Shown here: in pieces, positions 48,207-57,758 of the stretch
How positions within the stretch are numbered: the stretch's first letter is position 1
How the letters are laid out: each line of letters starts with the position of its first letter
Source of the DNA: JBBDYH01 sp040901795
GTDB taxonomy: Bacteria > Planctomycetota > Planctomycetia > Pirellulales > JALHPA01
NCBI GenBank assembly: GCA_040901795.1
Contig: JBBDYH010000087.1
Location: forward strand, 1-64,000
Direction: 5' to 3'
DNA: 64,000 bases
Made by a program: the position numbers and the translations under genes
Notes under the pieces: model-generated
The model's database searches: none
The model's input: only the letters and a program-made list of their open reading frames with translations
What the model was told of the DNA's origin: nothing

Positions 48207-51200
48207 ATGACGGTAGTATCCACGCGCAAGAGCCGTCTGCTTCGGCGGACAATTCGTTCTGTCACGCGCCGCGGCTTTCAGTTCGTGCGCCGCGCTTCGT
48301 TGAGCGGAGTTTTAGCCGCCTCCACATTTGCCGCGACTGAAGTCTCAGCGCAGCTTAACATTCCGCCCAATCAAACGGGCACCGCCACGGATACCGCTGG
48401 CTCCAGTTCCTTCGGCAACCAGGCGATTAACTTCACCGCCCCGGGCGGCACGCTGACGCTCAATGGCCAAGGTGTATTGGTCAACAACCGCCTCGAAGCG
48501 CGCTGGTACGACAATGAGTTCGGCACCGGATTTCTGAACCCGATCAGCAATCTCATCAATGCCACGGCGGAGGGCGTCAACGAGCTCAGCGGCCCCTTGA
48601 ACCTGGTCGACGACGCGGCGTTCACCGCGGCATCGGTAGGTCTGTCTGATCTCGAGACGTTCTCCGGCCTGTGGCGCGGCTTCATGAACATCACCGCGGC
48701 GGGAACGCATCAGTTCCGCACCGGCAGCGACGACGGCAGCGTGTTCTGGATCGACCTGAACCGCGACGGGACGTTTGGAGCGGGCGAATTGGTGGTGAAT
48801 CACAACCGTGATCAAGGGTACGTCCTTTCGCCGGTGACATCAATCGATTTGGCGCCGGGCAATTACCCGGTCGCCATCGGCTTTTATGAGAACGGCGGCG
48901 GCAACCGCATGGACGCGCGATTCAAACGACCCGCCGACGCCGACCTGCAATTCGTCGATCCCAGCAGCCAGCCCGGCGTTTGGTCGTATGTTCAGAACCA
49001 GACGCAAAGCGCCGACTTCAGCACCAACGCGATCAACTTCAATGCCAGTGGCACGGTGGTAGTTGATCCGATTCGTTCAGCGCAGGCGCGCGTGGGCGCC
49101 GTCACCATTGCGCGCGGTACGACCGTGACCGTCAACGGCAGCCGGCTCGCGGCGCCCAGCACGACGATCACAACCTCCGGCACAGGCGACGTCACGTTTG
49201 CAGGTACGGGTCAGTTTGTCGCCGGCACGATGAACACCAGCGGCAACGTCATCAACTTCATTTCCGCGGGAACCGGAGACGGCGGTCTCAGCCTCAACCG
49301 GGTCAACAGCAATATAGCGGCGGGGAGCACACTCACAGTTCAAGGTGGAAAGGCGGCGCTGGCTATTGGCGGCGGCAACACGCCAATTGGCAACTCGGCG
49401 ATCACGCTCAGCGGCGGAACTCTATCGGTCATCGAAGACTTAACAGCGCCCAATGGCCCCGGCCTCTTCGACACCCAGGGACAGTTCTATGAGGAGGACT
49501 TATTCAATCCGCTGCTGCCGTTCAGTCCCGATAGCACCAACCTCGTGGGCTGGGCAGGACTCGACAGCAAGACCAACCTCGACGCTCGATTGGCCGCTCG
49601 AACGCCGAGGGCCACCGTGCCAATCAACACCGAAATCAACTTCCCCCGCGGCAACGGCAACCTGGTGAATGGCGACACCAACGATGAAGGCGGCAACATC
49701 TTTAGCAACGTCGGTGTGGCCGCGCCGTTCACCGGAAATGACGACTTCGTAACCCGCTTTACGGGCAAGCTGAATGTCACCAACCCCGGCGCAACTGAGT
49801 TTTTGTTGATGAGCAACGACGGCGCAACTATGTTCCTCGACTTGGATCAGGGGCCGGGAACAAACTGGCAAAAGGTCGTCGATAACAACCGCTTCAGCGA
49901 TACGGGCGGCCCTGCTTTCCAGGGTCACTTCAGCGGTTCGGCCGCCGGAGTCAGCAACGAAGCGCGCACGGTCGATCCCGCTGCGCCGACGATTCCCAAT
50001 CTGGCGGCTCCCAACCTTTCGGCCGGTTCGTACGACTTCATCGTTGGCAGCTTTAACTCTCGGCAGAACGAGTACGGAATTGAGCTGTACTGGACGCCGG
50101 CCGGCGGCACGCAGAGCATCATCCCCTTCGCTGCGGGCGGCCCGGTTACAATCAATAACGCCATCAATGTGAGCGGCAACTCGGGCCTCGATATTCAAAC
50201 GCCGTCAGCGACCGCCAACGCGATCACCATCGCCCCCGGCGGCACGTTGCGGAAGACCGGCAACGACCTTACTGCAAACATCACCGTCGGCGGTGCGGGA
50301 ACTGCCACACTCGATGTGTCCGGCAGAATGACGACGGCGACGATCAACATGCCGGCCAACGCCGCGCTGCGCAAAATTGGTAGCGGCGATTTGGTGATTG
50401 GTCAGCTCGCACCGACCACACTGGGCGCAAGTACGTCGCTCGACGTCGGCGCTGGGCGTCTAGTGGCGATTGACGGAGCGACTGGAGACTCATTGGGCGA
50501 CGCGGTAGTGACGCTCTCCGGCGGCACTTTGGCGGTTCAAGGAGACGGCACTCTGCCGCCGTTGCCGACCGGCCCCGGCTTGCATGCCGTCACGGGCGAC
50601 TTCTTCAACAGCGGACTCGTGTTCAATCAGACTCATTCCGCGGGCCGTACGGATCCGGCTTCCAACGGCTGGTCTGCCTTTGCGTCTGTGGCTGCTATGG
50701 ATGCGACACTCAACCCGCTCACTCCAGCATTCAACGATGTGCCGATTAACGTGCCGCTCAACTTTCCCGGCAATCCGGCCGATCTAGCCGGCGGCGGGAA
50801 TGACGACGAGGGTGGAAATATCTTCGGGGCCAGCGGCATCGGCGTAAACCTCGGCAACATCCCAGACATCAACTTTGCCGCCCGGTTTGCCGGCAAACTA
50901 AACGTTACCCAGTCCGGTCCGACCAGGTTTAATGTCGGCAGCAACTCCGGCGGAGTGATGTTCATCGACCTCGATACCGGCCCAGGCACGAACTGGCTGT
51001 TGGTCGCGGACAATAATCGCTTCAGTTCTGATGGCGACAACTATGTCACGCGCGGCACAGGCGATCCCGACGATCCGCCGATCGCTCAGGTCCCCGCTCC
51101 GAACCTCAATGCGGGCGCGTACGATTTCAGGGTGGGCTTCTTCGGCCACAACGACGAGGCCGACGGCCTTCCAACCCCGACGAATAACGAAGCGGGCATC

Positions 51201-53135
51201 GAGGTCCGCTGGACCCCCACCGGCGGCGCTGAAAGCATCATTCCGGTCGCCGCGAGCGGATCGGCGCTCAGCTTCGGCAACAACATTCGGGTGACCGAGA
51301 ATTCCACGATTGACCTGGGCACGACCGCGTTCTCGGCCTCGTTCGGCAACATCAATATCGATGCGGGGCGCACGGTGACCAGCACCGGCGGTGGATTCGG
51401 CGGTGGTTTGCAGGTTGCAGGGTCAATCGAGGGGACGGGCACGCTGCGTGCCGGCACGAACCACCTAGTGGAATTCACCAAGAGCGGCGCCGCATCGAGC
51501 GGCGCGCCCAACCTGGCGATCGGCGCCGCTGGGACGATGCGGTTCAATCCCGGCAGCGGCAGCACGTTCGGTGGTTCGGCCGTCGCTACGGTGACCAACG
51601 ATGGTCTGCTGCACGCCGCCAGCGGAATTACGGATCTATCCGGCGCCGTTGTTACGAGTCTCAATCCGGGAGGCGCAATTCTCGGCGGCGGAATCGCAGG
51701 CGTCACCGGGAGATTCTACAACACGGGACTGACGTTCGATCAGAGATTCACCGCGGGCCGACCCGATCCAGCGGTCAACGGCTGGTCTGCTTTCGGTTCA
51801 GTGCCGGCCATGGACGCGGCCCTGAACCCGCTGACCCCAGCTTTCAATGTGCCGATCAGCACGCCGCTGAACTTTCCGGGCGATATCACGAACCTCGCCG
51901 ATGGTGGCACCGACGACGACCCAGGAAACATCTTTGCGCCAAGCGGGATCGGCGTAGACGTTGGTCCCGCTGAAACCACGAACTTTGCCGTTCGCTTTGC
52001 GGGCAAATTGAACGTCACGCAGTCCGGTCCGACTTCGTTCGAGCTTCTCGCGAATGACGGGGCGGTGATGTTCCTCGATCTTGATACCGGGCCGGGGACC
52101 AATTGGGCGACGGTCGTCGATAACAACCGGTTCGCGGGGGCCGACGGCGACGCCGACGTCGTATTACGCGGATCAGGCAATCCCGCCAATCCGCCGATCG
52201 CTCAGATTCCGGCGCCGAACTTGACGGCGAGTCAATACGACTTCATCGTCGGTTTCTTCAACCATAACGACAATAGCGTCGACGGTATTCCGCTCGGAAA
52301 CAACCAGGCAGGCCTCGAAGTCTACTGGACTCCGGCAGGAGGCTCGCGGAGCATTATCCCGCCCGCAAATATCGCACCCCCCAGCGCCGTGCAAGTGGAC
52401 GCAGGCGCCACGTTAAGACTAGGCGCCTTCGTCAATCCCGGCACGGTCAACCTCGCTCCCACGAGCCGCCTCGAGTTGCACGGCCCCACGAGCAAGATCA
52501 ATGTCAGTGCCTTGACGATCCCCGGTACACCGACGGCGCCGACCGCGACGCTCGACGTAACCGACAGCGCCCTGATACTCGATTTCCCGGTCGGCGGCCC
52601 GAACCCTGGCGCCGATACACGCGCGCGGATCATCGCCGGCCGTGGCGGCACGGATCTGTTGGGCACCTGGAACGGTCCGGGCATCACCAGCAGCGCCGCG
52701 CAAGCCGACAACTCGACGCTGGCTGTCGGTTATGCGGTCAATGCCGATCTGCCGTTGGGTCCGTACACCACGTTCCGCGGGCAGCCGGTGGATGACACTT
52801 CGGTGATCATCCGCGGCACGCGGATCGGCGACGCCAACCTGGACGGCGTGGTCAACGATGACGACGTAACGATTGTGGGCGCCACCTTTGGAATGACCTC
52901 GGGCGCAGTCTGGGGATTGGGCGACTTCACCTACGACGGCGCCGTCAATGACGACGACGTGACGTTGTTGGGGGCCCTTTACGACCCCACGGCTACGCCG
53001 ATCGGTGGTGCACCTGTCGCGGTGGAAGGCGCTGTGGCAGCAGTTCCCGAGCCGGCCACCTGGCTGATGCTATCGCTGGGCGGATTGAGCGCGGGCCTGT
53101 TTGGCTGGCGGCGCAGGAAGTCGCAGCAGGCGTAA
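48207..53135 (+). CDS. Giant PEP-CTERM surface protein with PA14-like repeats and dockerin-like motif
   Basis: A 1642-residue exported protein. Basic N-terminus and signal, then a PA14-like module (about 40-260; RTGSDDGSVFWIDLNRDG), beta-rich spacers, and three similar PA14-like modules from about residues 418, 789 and 1161, each with a SNDG/SNSGG/ANDG-xxMFxDLD-GPGTNW core. Modules three and four are close duplicates (GWSAF...MDAALNPLTPAF). Near residue 1540 are two dockerin-type calcium loops (DANLDGVVNDDDV and DFTYDGAVNDDDV). The end is PEP-CTERM (VPEPATWLMLSLGGLSAGLFGWRRRK). It is probably anchored by an exosortase and binds polysaccharide or other surface ligands. Confidence 0.88.
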   Translation: MTVVSTRKSRLLRRTIRSVTRRGFQFVRRASLSGVLAASTFAATEVSAQLNIPPNQTGTATDTAGSSSFGNQAINFTAPGGTLTLNGQGVLVNNRLEARWYDNEFGTGFLNPISNLINATAEGVNELSGPLNLVDDAAFTAASVGLSDLETFSGLWRGFMNITAAGTHQFRTGSDDGSVFWIDLNRDGTFGAGELVVNHNRDQGYVLSPVTSIDLAPGNYPVAIGFYENGGGNRMDARFKRPADADLQFVDPSSQPGVWSYVQNQTQSADFSTNAINFNASGTVVVDPIRSAQARVGAVTIARGTTVTVNGSRLAAPSTTITTSGTGDVTFAGTGQFVAGTMNTSGNVINFISAGTGDGGLSLNRVNSNIAAGSTLTVQGGKAALAIGGGNTPIGNSAITLSGGTLSVIEDLTAPNGPGLFDTQGQFYEEDLFNPLLPFSPDSTNLVGWAGLDSKTNLDARLAARTPRATVPINTEINFPRGNGNLVNGDTNDEGGNIFSNVGVAAPFTGNDDFVTRFTGKLNVTNPGATEFLLMSNDGATMFLDLDQGPGTNWQKVVDNNRFSDTGGPAFQGHFSGSAAGVSNEARTVDPAAPTIPNLAAPNLSAGSYDFIVGSFNSRQNEYGIELYWTPAGGTQSIIPFAAGGPVTINNAINVSGNSGLDIQTPSATANAITIAPGGTLRKTGNDLTANITVGGAGTATLDVSGRMTTATINMPANAALRKIGSGDLVIGQLAPTTLGASTSLDVGAGRLVAIDGATGDSLGDAVVTLSGGTLAVQGDGTLPPLPTGPGLHAVTGDFFNSGLVFNQTHSAGRTDPASNGWSAFASVAAMDATLNPLTPAFNDVPINVPLNFPGNPADLAGGGNDDEGGNIFGASGIGVNLGNIPDINFAARFAGKLNVTQSGPTRFNVGSNSGGVMFIDLDTGPGTNWLLVADNNRFSSDGDNYVTRGTGDPDDPPIAQVPAPNLNAGAYDFRVGFFGHNDEADGLPTPTNNEAGIEVRWTPTGGAESIIPVAASGSALSFGNNIRVTENSTIDLGTTAFSASFGNINIDAGRTVTSTGGGFGGGLQVAGSIEGTGTLRAGTNHLVEFTKSGAASSGAPNLAIGAAGTMRFNPGSGSTFGGSAVATVTNDGLLHAASGITDLSGAVVTSLNPGGAILGGGIAGVTGRFYNTGLTFDQRFTAGRPDPAVNGWSAFGSVPAMDAALNPLTPAFNVPISTPLNFPGDITNLADGGTDDDPGNIFAPSGIGVDVGPAETTNFAVRFAGKLNVTQSGPTSFELLANDGAVMFLDLDTGPGTNWATVVDNNRFAGADGDADVVLRGSGNPANPPIAQIPAPNLTASQYDFIVGFFNHNDNSVDGIPLGNNQAGLEVYWTPAGGSRSIIPPANIAPPSAVQVDAGATLRLGAFVNPGTVNLAPTSRLELHGPTSKINVSALTIPGTPTAPTATLDVTDSALILDFPVGGPNPGADTRARIIAGRGGTDLLGTWNGPGITSSAAQADNSTLAVGYAVNADLPLGPYTTFRGQPVDDTSVIIRGTRIGDANLDGVVNDDDVTIVGATFGMTSGAVWGLGDFTYDGAVNDDDVTLLGALYDPTATPIGGAPVAVEGAVAAVPEPATWLMLSLGGLSAGLFGWRRRKSQQA

Positions 53136-53243
53136 GCCCGACGGCCTTCCGAGGCCGACGCGCGGATGACATCGACGGCTACCAAGAGCAACCCAGGCAT
53201 ATGCCCGCGGTTGTTGCGGAGCGACTCGAGCCGCTCGCGACGA

Positions 53244-53732
53244 CTACACACCATTCGCGGAAGCCGCCAGCGGCAACGGCTCGTCGTCGAAGAGGCTTTC
53301 GCCGCGGGCTTCGGCGAGCTCCATCTCCAGCCGTTGGAGCTTGGCCGAAACGGCATTGAACTCGTCGGCCACTTCAATCCAGAAGTCGCCTTCGCGGAAG
53401 TGAATCGGCGGCACCGGTAAACCGGCGGTCAGATCGCGCATGCAGCGCCGCATGCGGTACAGCGGTCCGGCGAAGCGATTGCTCATTCGCACGCAATCCA
53501 GCACGATCAGCGGCAACAATAGCATCGACGCGACGAGCGCGGTCCCGTAGTGGAACCACATATCGCCTACTTCGCTGTAGAACGTATTGGTTGGCGTGGT
53601 GATGATCCGCCAGCAGAGGACCATGGCGGTGACGGTGACGATGGTCACCGTCCAGTAGCCAAGCAGCCGCAAGACCAGCGCGCCTTGGACCTTGGGATCG
53701 ACGAAGTACTGTCTGCGCTTGAATCTGCCCAT
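53244..53732 (-). CDS. HAMP-domain-like membrane protein
   Basis: A 162-residue protein with two membrane helices (VLRLLGYWTVTIVTVTAMVLCW and YGTALVASMLLLPLIVLDCVR) followed by a HAMP-like linker NRFAGPLYRMRRCMRDLTAGLPVPPIHFREGDFWIEVADEFNAVSAKLQRLEMEL. No kinase, cyclase or chemotaxis output domain follows. The ATG at 53732 is preferred to upstream codons because the upstream frame has no protein character. Function is unknown; a membrane signalling adaptor is possible. Confidence 0.7.
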   Translation of the reverse strand: MGRFKRRQYFVDPKVQGALVLRLLGYWTVTIVTVTAMVLCWRIITTPTNTFYSEVGDMWFHYGTALVASMLLLPLIVLDCVRMSNRFAGPLYRMRRCMRDLTAGLPVPPIHFREGDFWIEVADEFNAVSAKLQRLEMELAEARGESLFDDEPLPLAASANGV

Positions 53733-53935
53733 GGTCCACATCACCTTGCTACGTGGATTGCAATCCTTCGGCGCGCGATGCGCGGAAGCTATTCCACTGT
53801 AGCTTGTGATTGCGGACTGGCGAGATAGACGTACGCCGCAGAATAAACGGCAAGGCCGATACAACCGGAGTGACGGTGGGCCCGGCAGGTCGCGGGTCGG
53901 ATTTGAACGGGAAAGTTGATGGAAATGCAGAACCG

Positions 53936-54000
53936 CAGTGAGGGCGATGATTTCAAAATGCAAATTTCAAATTTGCAATTTGCAATTTGAAATCTTCCCC
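53936..54000. repeat. AT-rich CAAATTTG-type filler sequence
   Basis: Repeated units of CAAATTT and CAATTTGCAATTTG (53956-53993) lie before the hypothetical gene, like the TGCAAATTGCGA units at 31024-31080 upstream of the substrate-binding protein. This looks like a low-complexity intergenic repeat family. Confidence 0.55.
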
Positions 54001-54005
54001 CGCCA

Positions 54006-54749
54006 CTACTTCGTGGCAATCGTGCGGGCCAACGGCTGCAGCACCTGGTCGATCACGTGGGTCTCGACCAGTTCCTGACACGACCGAGAGAGCTGCTCCA
54101 TCGCCTGCACGTACGTTGTGTCCGGCGGCAGGCTGCCGTATTGACGCGCCGTCAGGTACACGCTGATCTGCTCTTCGGGATACTCGCCCGTGCGCACGTG
54201 AAAGGCGCTGGTCCGCGTTTCAATACTGAGGCGGACCTGAGTACGGCACTCTTCGTCGAGCGCCAGCGTGATCGACGGCTCGAAGTTCATCACCGTCGCG
54301 CCGGGGATGTCGAGCACACGGTCCATCGCGGGGTTTAAGCCTAGCGCTTCGGCCACCAACTGGTTGTGGTTGCCGCGATAGGTGAAGTCGAACGCGAACA
54401 GCACATCGAGCGCCTCGCAGTCCAACGGGCTGACCGAGAGCATGAAGGGAGCCAGTTCCAACACGAGCCGGTGCTGCTCCAGCGCCGATTCGAGCGACGG
54501 CGGATTGACCTGCCCCGAGCAGACGCGTCGGTTCTCGACCGACGCCCAGCGGTAGTTGCCGCGGTCCTTGTCTTCCTCCAGAACGAAGTCACGTTTGTCG
54601 CGGCAATAGAACTTCCGCATGTTCGGGTATTTCTTCTGCAGCCGCTCGAAGAAGTGCAGAACCGTGTCGCGGCCGCTCGGTAGCTCCATTTCCGTGCTGA
54701 GATTCATATTGACGTAGAAATCGTCGGAATACTGACTATAGCGGTTCAT
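54006..54749 (-). CDS. Hypothetical protein, 247 residues
   Basis: A soluble 247-residue protein. The start is ATG 54749 with AAGGGGGA about eleven bases upstream; the open frame continues upstream but as a non-coding-looking stretch. It has a beta/alpha pattern with many charged residues (LPSGRDTVLHFFERLQKKYPNMRKFYCRDKRDFVLEEDKDRG; then a hydrophobic domain with FMLSVSPLDCEALDVLFAFDFTYRGNHNQLVAEALG). I do not recognise the family. No neighbour suggests a role. Confidence 0.7.
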   Translation of the reverse strand: MNRYSQYSDDFYVNMNLSTEMELPSGRDTVLHFFERLQKKYPNMRKFYCRDKRDFVLEEDKDRGNYRWASVENRRVCSGQVNPPSLESALEQHRLVLELAPFMLSVSPLDCEALDVLFAFDFTYRGNHNQLVAEALGLNPAMDRVLDIPGATVMNFEPSITLALDEECRTQVRLSIETRTSAFHVRTGEYPEEQISVYLTARQYGSLPPDTTYVQAMEQLSRSCQELVETHVIDQVLQPLARTIATK

Positions 54750-54939
54750 CAATGCAGGTCCCCCTTCTAAGCTCGAAATCGCGGCGCCATCTAGAGATTC
54801 CCCAAAGAGCCAGAAAAGATCGTGGCGGAAGAACAAAAACCCAGTATAGAATGTGTCCCGAAAAGGTGTCAAAGACGCCGGTGGCCGCCGCGCCACATAC
54901 AAACGAACGTGCTAACGTATTCACCATGGAGACCGACGA

Positions 54940-55527
54940 ATGCAAACACAAACGAGGTCTATGCTTACAGCGCGCGACGTCAGTGCTAGCAGCACGGCCG
55001 TGTTTTCGACGCGTTTGGGTTGGATGGCGCTGGTGATGCGCGGTAACGTCTTACAACGGCTTAGTTTCGGGCACCGCGGCGCGGATTCCGCTGCTGATGC
55101 GGTCGGCCTGGAGGGCAGTGACTGCGTCATGGCAGGCAATACCGCGATCGCAGACCTGATCGGGCGCCTAACACGATATGCGGCCGGCGAATTTGATGAT
55201 TTCTTAGACGTCGAAGTCGATAACGGCCATCTTTCGCCGTTTGCTGCGGCCGTCGCCGAGGCGGTACGGCGAATCCCGTTTGGCGACACGCGAAGTTATG
55301 GTGAGCTGGCGGCGCGGGTTGGGCGTCCGCGGGCCGCACGTGCGGTTGGCGGCGTAATGGCGAAAAACCGCACTCCGCTGATCGTACCCTGTCATCGAGT
55401 GCTCGCCAGCGGGGGAGCCCTGGGTGGCTTCTCGGCCGTGGATGGCGTCCGGATGAAGCGTCGGCTGCTGGAACTGGAGGCATCGGCTGCGATTGCGGGC
55501 GTTGGAGTTCAGCCTTTTAGGCTGTGA
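54940..55527 (+). CDS. ogt: Methylated-DNA-[protein]-cysteine S-methyltransferase
   Basis: A 195-residue DNA repair protein that removes O6-methylguanine adducts by transfer to a Cys. The active site PCHRV (Cys151) and the DNA-binding helix-turn-helix (IPFGDTRSYGELAARVGRPRAARAVGG) are intact. GGAG lies eight bases before ATG 54940. The C-terminal VGVQPFRL and stop codon come from a dispersed repeat (GTTGGAGTTCAGCC...), as in csrA and the ftsQ-like gene. Confidence 0.93.
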   Translation: MQTQTRSMLTARDVSASSTAVFSTRLGWMALVMRGNVLQRLSFGHRGADSAADAVGLEGSDCVMAGNTAIADLIGRLTRYAAGEFDDFLDVEVDNGHLSPFAAAVAEAVRRIPFGDTRSYGELAARVGRPRAARAVGGVMAKNRTPLIVPCHRVLASGGALGGFSAVDGVRMKRRLLELEASAAIAGVGVQPFRL

Positions 55528-55791
55528 ACCGCGAGCAACTGAGGCCAAGCAAGCTCAAGCTTGAACTCTAGCTTCAACACGCTAAAGCGTGAACTCCAAC
55601 GGGCTTATGCCGACACTCCCAGGGAAGAGTTTTGACCTAGAATTGCGTATCGGATTTCCAGAGAATGGAGTCAGGACGCTCGGCGTCTCACAGAGTCTGG
55701 CAGTGCGGCATCGGCGTTGCAATCACAACGAACGACATCCAATGATCAAGCGGGCCGAGGTGAGAGGGGCTGTGAGTTCGGAGCAGAGTGG
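55528..55791. repeat. Cluster of dispersed repeats
   Basis: Holds an inverted/degenerate run AAGCTCAAGCTTGAACTCTAGCTTC (55551-55575) and ACGCTAAAGCGTGAACTCCAAC (55579-55600). No gene is supported; a 68-codon frame here lacks a ribosome-binding site. Confidence 0.7.
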
Positions 55792-55980
55792 ATGAACCTC
55801 GACTCGTATTCGGTAAACCGCCGTAGCGACGGCGCTGTGATCGTGCGCGTCGCTTCGCGCGACCGCGGCCCGGAAACGCTTCCCGACGCGGTGTTCACGT
55901 TTCGCTTAGGCGATCCCCAGTATCAGTATTGGGATGACCTTTTGCGCGAACGGCAATCTTCGCCTGTCTCACCCAATTGA
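55792..55980 (+). CDS. Small conserved-looking protein, 62 residues
   Basis: Starts at ATG 55792 with GGAG nine bases upstream. The sequence reads MNLDSYSVNRRSDGAVIVRVASRDRGPETLPDAVFTFRLGDPQYQYWDDLLRERQ, a small compact fold by eye, with a Tyr/Trp-rich core. No family is recognised, although small proteins with this layout occur in Planctomycetes. It is followed by a TolC-like gene 200 bases away. Confidence 0.55.
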   Translation: MNLDSYSVNRRSDGAVIVRVASRDRGPETLPDAVFTFRLGDPQYQYWDDLLRERQSSPVSPN

Positions 55981-56185
55981 ATCAGCCGGCACGCGCTAGC
56001 GTCCGGTTCCCCAAAGAACCGTGGGTTAGCGGTCGCCGCGGCAACCGGCTGATTGGCGGGCGTGTCAGTCTAGCGAAGTTGAGGCGCCTCTTCCGCCGAC
56101 CAACGGGGGACTTTGCGGGCCGCTCCTTTTATGCCGAAAACGAAAGACGTGACATGCGTTGGCAGCCGTTTCGTTGAGCGCTTGA

Positions 56186-57637
56186 ATGCCCCCTCCGAAA
56201 TACCACGTGTACTCTGCCCTAGTCGTTGTGCTTGCAGCCTGTGCTTCGGCCGGAGGGCTGACGTATGCGCTTGCGGACGACGGCCAATCGCCTTCACAAC
56301 ATCCCAATGCGCGGAATCGCCTGTGGCCGGCTCTGCCCGTCGTAAAGGCTGCCTCATCGGTTCGATTTGTTGAGCGTCAGCCGGCGGTTGTAACGACCGC
56401 GGCATATCAGCTCGACGAGCCACCTGCTCCCGAACCAATTCCCCTCGGTGATACGGCGCAACCGGCCGGCATCACTCTCGAAGAGCTACAAGCTATCGCA
56501 CTTGCCAACAATCCCACGCTGGCCCAGGCGGCCGCGCGCGTCGATGCGGCGCGGGGACGCTGGCTGCAAGCCGGCCTGTACCCGAATCCAAGCGTGGGAT
56601 ATATGGCCGATGAAATCGGCATGGCGGGCCGAGCGGGCATGCAAGGGTTTGCCATTTCGCAAGAGATTGTCCGCGGGGGAAAACTGGGCCTTCAGCGCGC
56701 GGCGGCCTCGCAGGAGATTGTCCAAGCACAACAACAGCTCGAGTCACAACGGCTGCGCGTGCTCAACGACGTGCGAACGCAGTTCTACAACCTGCTGGCT
56801 GCACAGCGCACGATGGAGCTGAGCGGCGAGCTTGTTCGACTGGGGGAGCAAGGCCTGAAGGCGGCCGACGATCTCTTTCGGGCTCAGGAAGTCAGCCGCG
56901 TCGATCTGTTGCAAGCCCGCGTCGAGCTAAGCACGGCGCGCGTATCGGCGGAGGTGGCCGGAAATCGCTATGTCGCAATCTGGCGTCGTGTGGCGGCGAC
57001 GGTCGGCGCACCTGATATGCAACCGCAGCCTGCCGCGGGGGACTTGGAGGCCGCGCTGCCTGAATTGACCTGGGACGAGAGCCTGGCTCGAGTGCTGGCC
57101 GCCAGTCCCGAGCTGGCCGCCGCGCGCGCCGATGCCGCGCGCGCCACATGGGCCCTGCGGCGGGCGCGTGCGGAACCGATCCCCAATCTTCACGTGCAGG
57201 CTGGCGTGCAGCACGATAACGAAGGTGGAGACGACGTCGCCAACCTGCAAATCATGCTGCCCCTGCCGATCCACAATAAAAACCAGGGCGCCATCCGTGC
57301 CGCCGACGCCGAGCTCCGCATGGCGCAGGCTGAAGTCGCACGCCTGGAGCTGCAACTGCAAACGCGGCTGGCCGCGGCCTTCGAGCGCTATGCGAACGCG
57401 CGCCGACAGGTGGAACGCTATTCGCGCGAAATTCTCCCCGACGCGCGCACGTCGCTAGAGCTGGTGACTCGAGGCTACCGGCAAGGCGAGTTTGCCTATC
57501 TGCCTCTGCTCGAAGCACAGCGGACCGTGTCCCGCACCAACCTGGCTTACTTGACTGCCCTGGAACAGTTGTGGGACAACGCCACGGCTATTGAGGGGTT
57601 GCTATTAATGGACAGCCTGCAAATGGCAGGGAAGTAG
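56186..57637 (+). CDS. TolC-like outer-membrane efflux protein
   Basis: A 483-residue outer-membrane channel subunit. After an N-terminal signal (VYSALVVVLAACASAGGLTYALA) and linker, the sequence has two OEP repeats: ITLEELQAIALANNPTLAQAAARVDAARGRWLQAGLYPNPSVGYMADEIG, and a second near residue 310 (LPELTWDESLARVLAASPELAAARADAARATWALRRARAEPIPNLHV). Long helical stretches follow, as in TolC/CusC. The partners of a tripartite pump (periplasmic adaptor and inner-membrane pump) are not in the window. Confidence 0.9.
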   Translation: MPPPKYHVYSALVVVLAACASAGGLTYALADDGQSPSQHPNARNRLWPALPVVKAASSVRFVERQPAVVTTAAYQLDEPPAPEPIPLGDTAQPAGITLEELQAIALANNPTLAQAAARVDAARGRWLQAGLYPNPSVGYMADEIGMAGRAGMQGFAISQEIVRGGKLGLQRAAASQEIVQAQQQLESQRLRVLNDVRTQFYNLLAAQRTMELSGELVRLGEQGLKAADDLFRAQEVSRVDLLQARVELSTARVSAEVAGNRYVAIWRRVAATVGAPDMQPQPAAGDLEAALPELTWDESLARVLAASPELAAARADAARATWALRRARAEPIPNLHVQAGVQHDNEGGDDVANLQIMLPLPIHNKNQGAIRAADAELRMAQAEVARLELQLQTRLAAAFERYANARRQVERYSREILPDARTSLELVTRGYRQGEFAYLPLLEAQRTVSRTNLAYLTALEQLWDNATAIEGLLLMDSLQMAGK

Positions 57638-57647
57638 TCGCCAGGTT

Positions 57648-57758
57648 TCAGGTTTCAAGTTTCAGTTCGCCGGGAATCTCAAATCGATATCCGATGTCGC
57701 GAATGGTGTGAATGAACGTCGGGCTCCGCGGGTCGGGTTCAGTCCTTTTTCTGGCCTC
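57648..57758 (-). pseudogene. Remnant of an OmpR-type response regulator
   Basis: Read on the minus strand, a 37-residue frame gives RKRTEPDPRSPTFIHTIRDIGYRFEIPGE, the last strand and wing of an OmpR/PhoB DNA-binding domain (usual form EPDPRSPRFIHTVRGVGYRF). Nothing of the receiver or recognition helix precedes it; the frame begins right after the stop codon of the NTF2-like gene. It is therefore a C-terminal fragment. Confidence 0.7.

Noticed and set aside
47951..48265. 104-codon minus-strand frame in the spacer before the giant gene
   Set aside because: Overlaps the start of a certain gene and lacks a Shine-Dalgarno and protein character.
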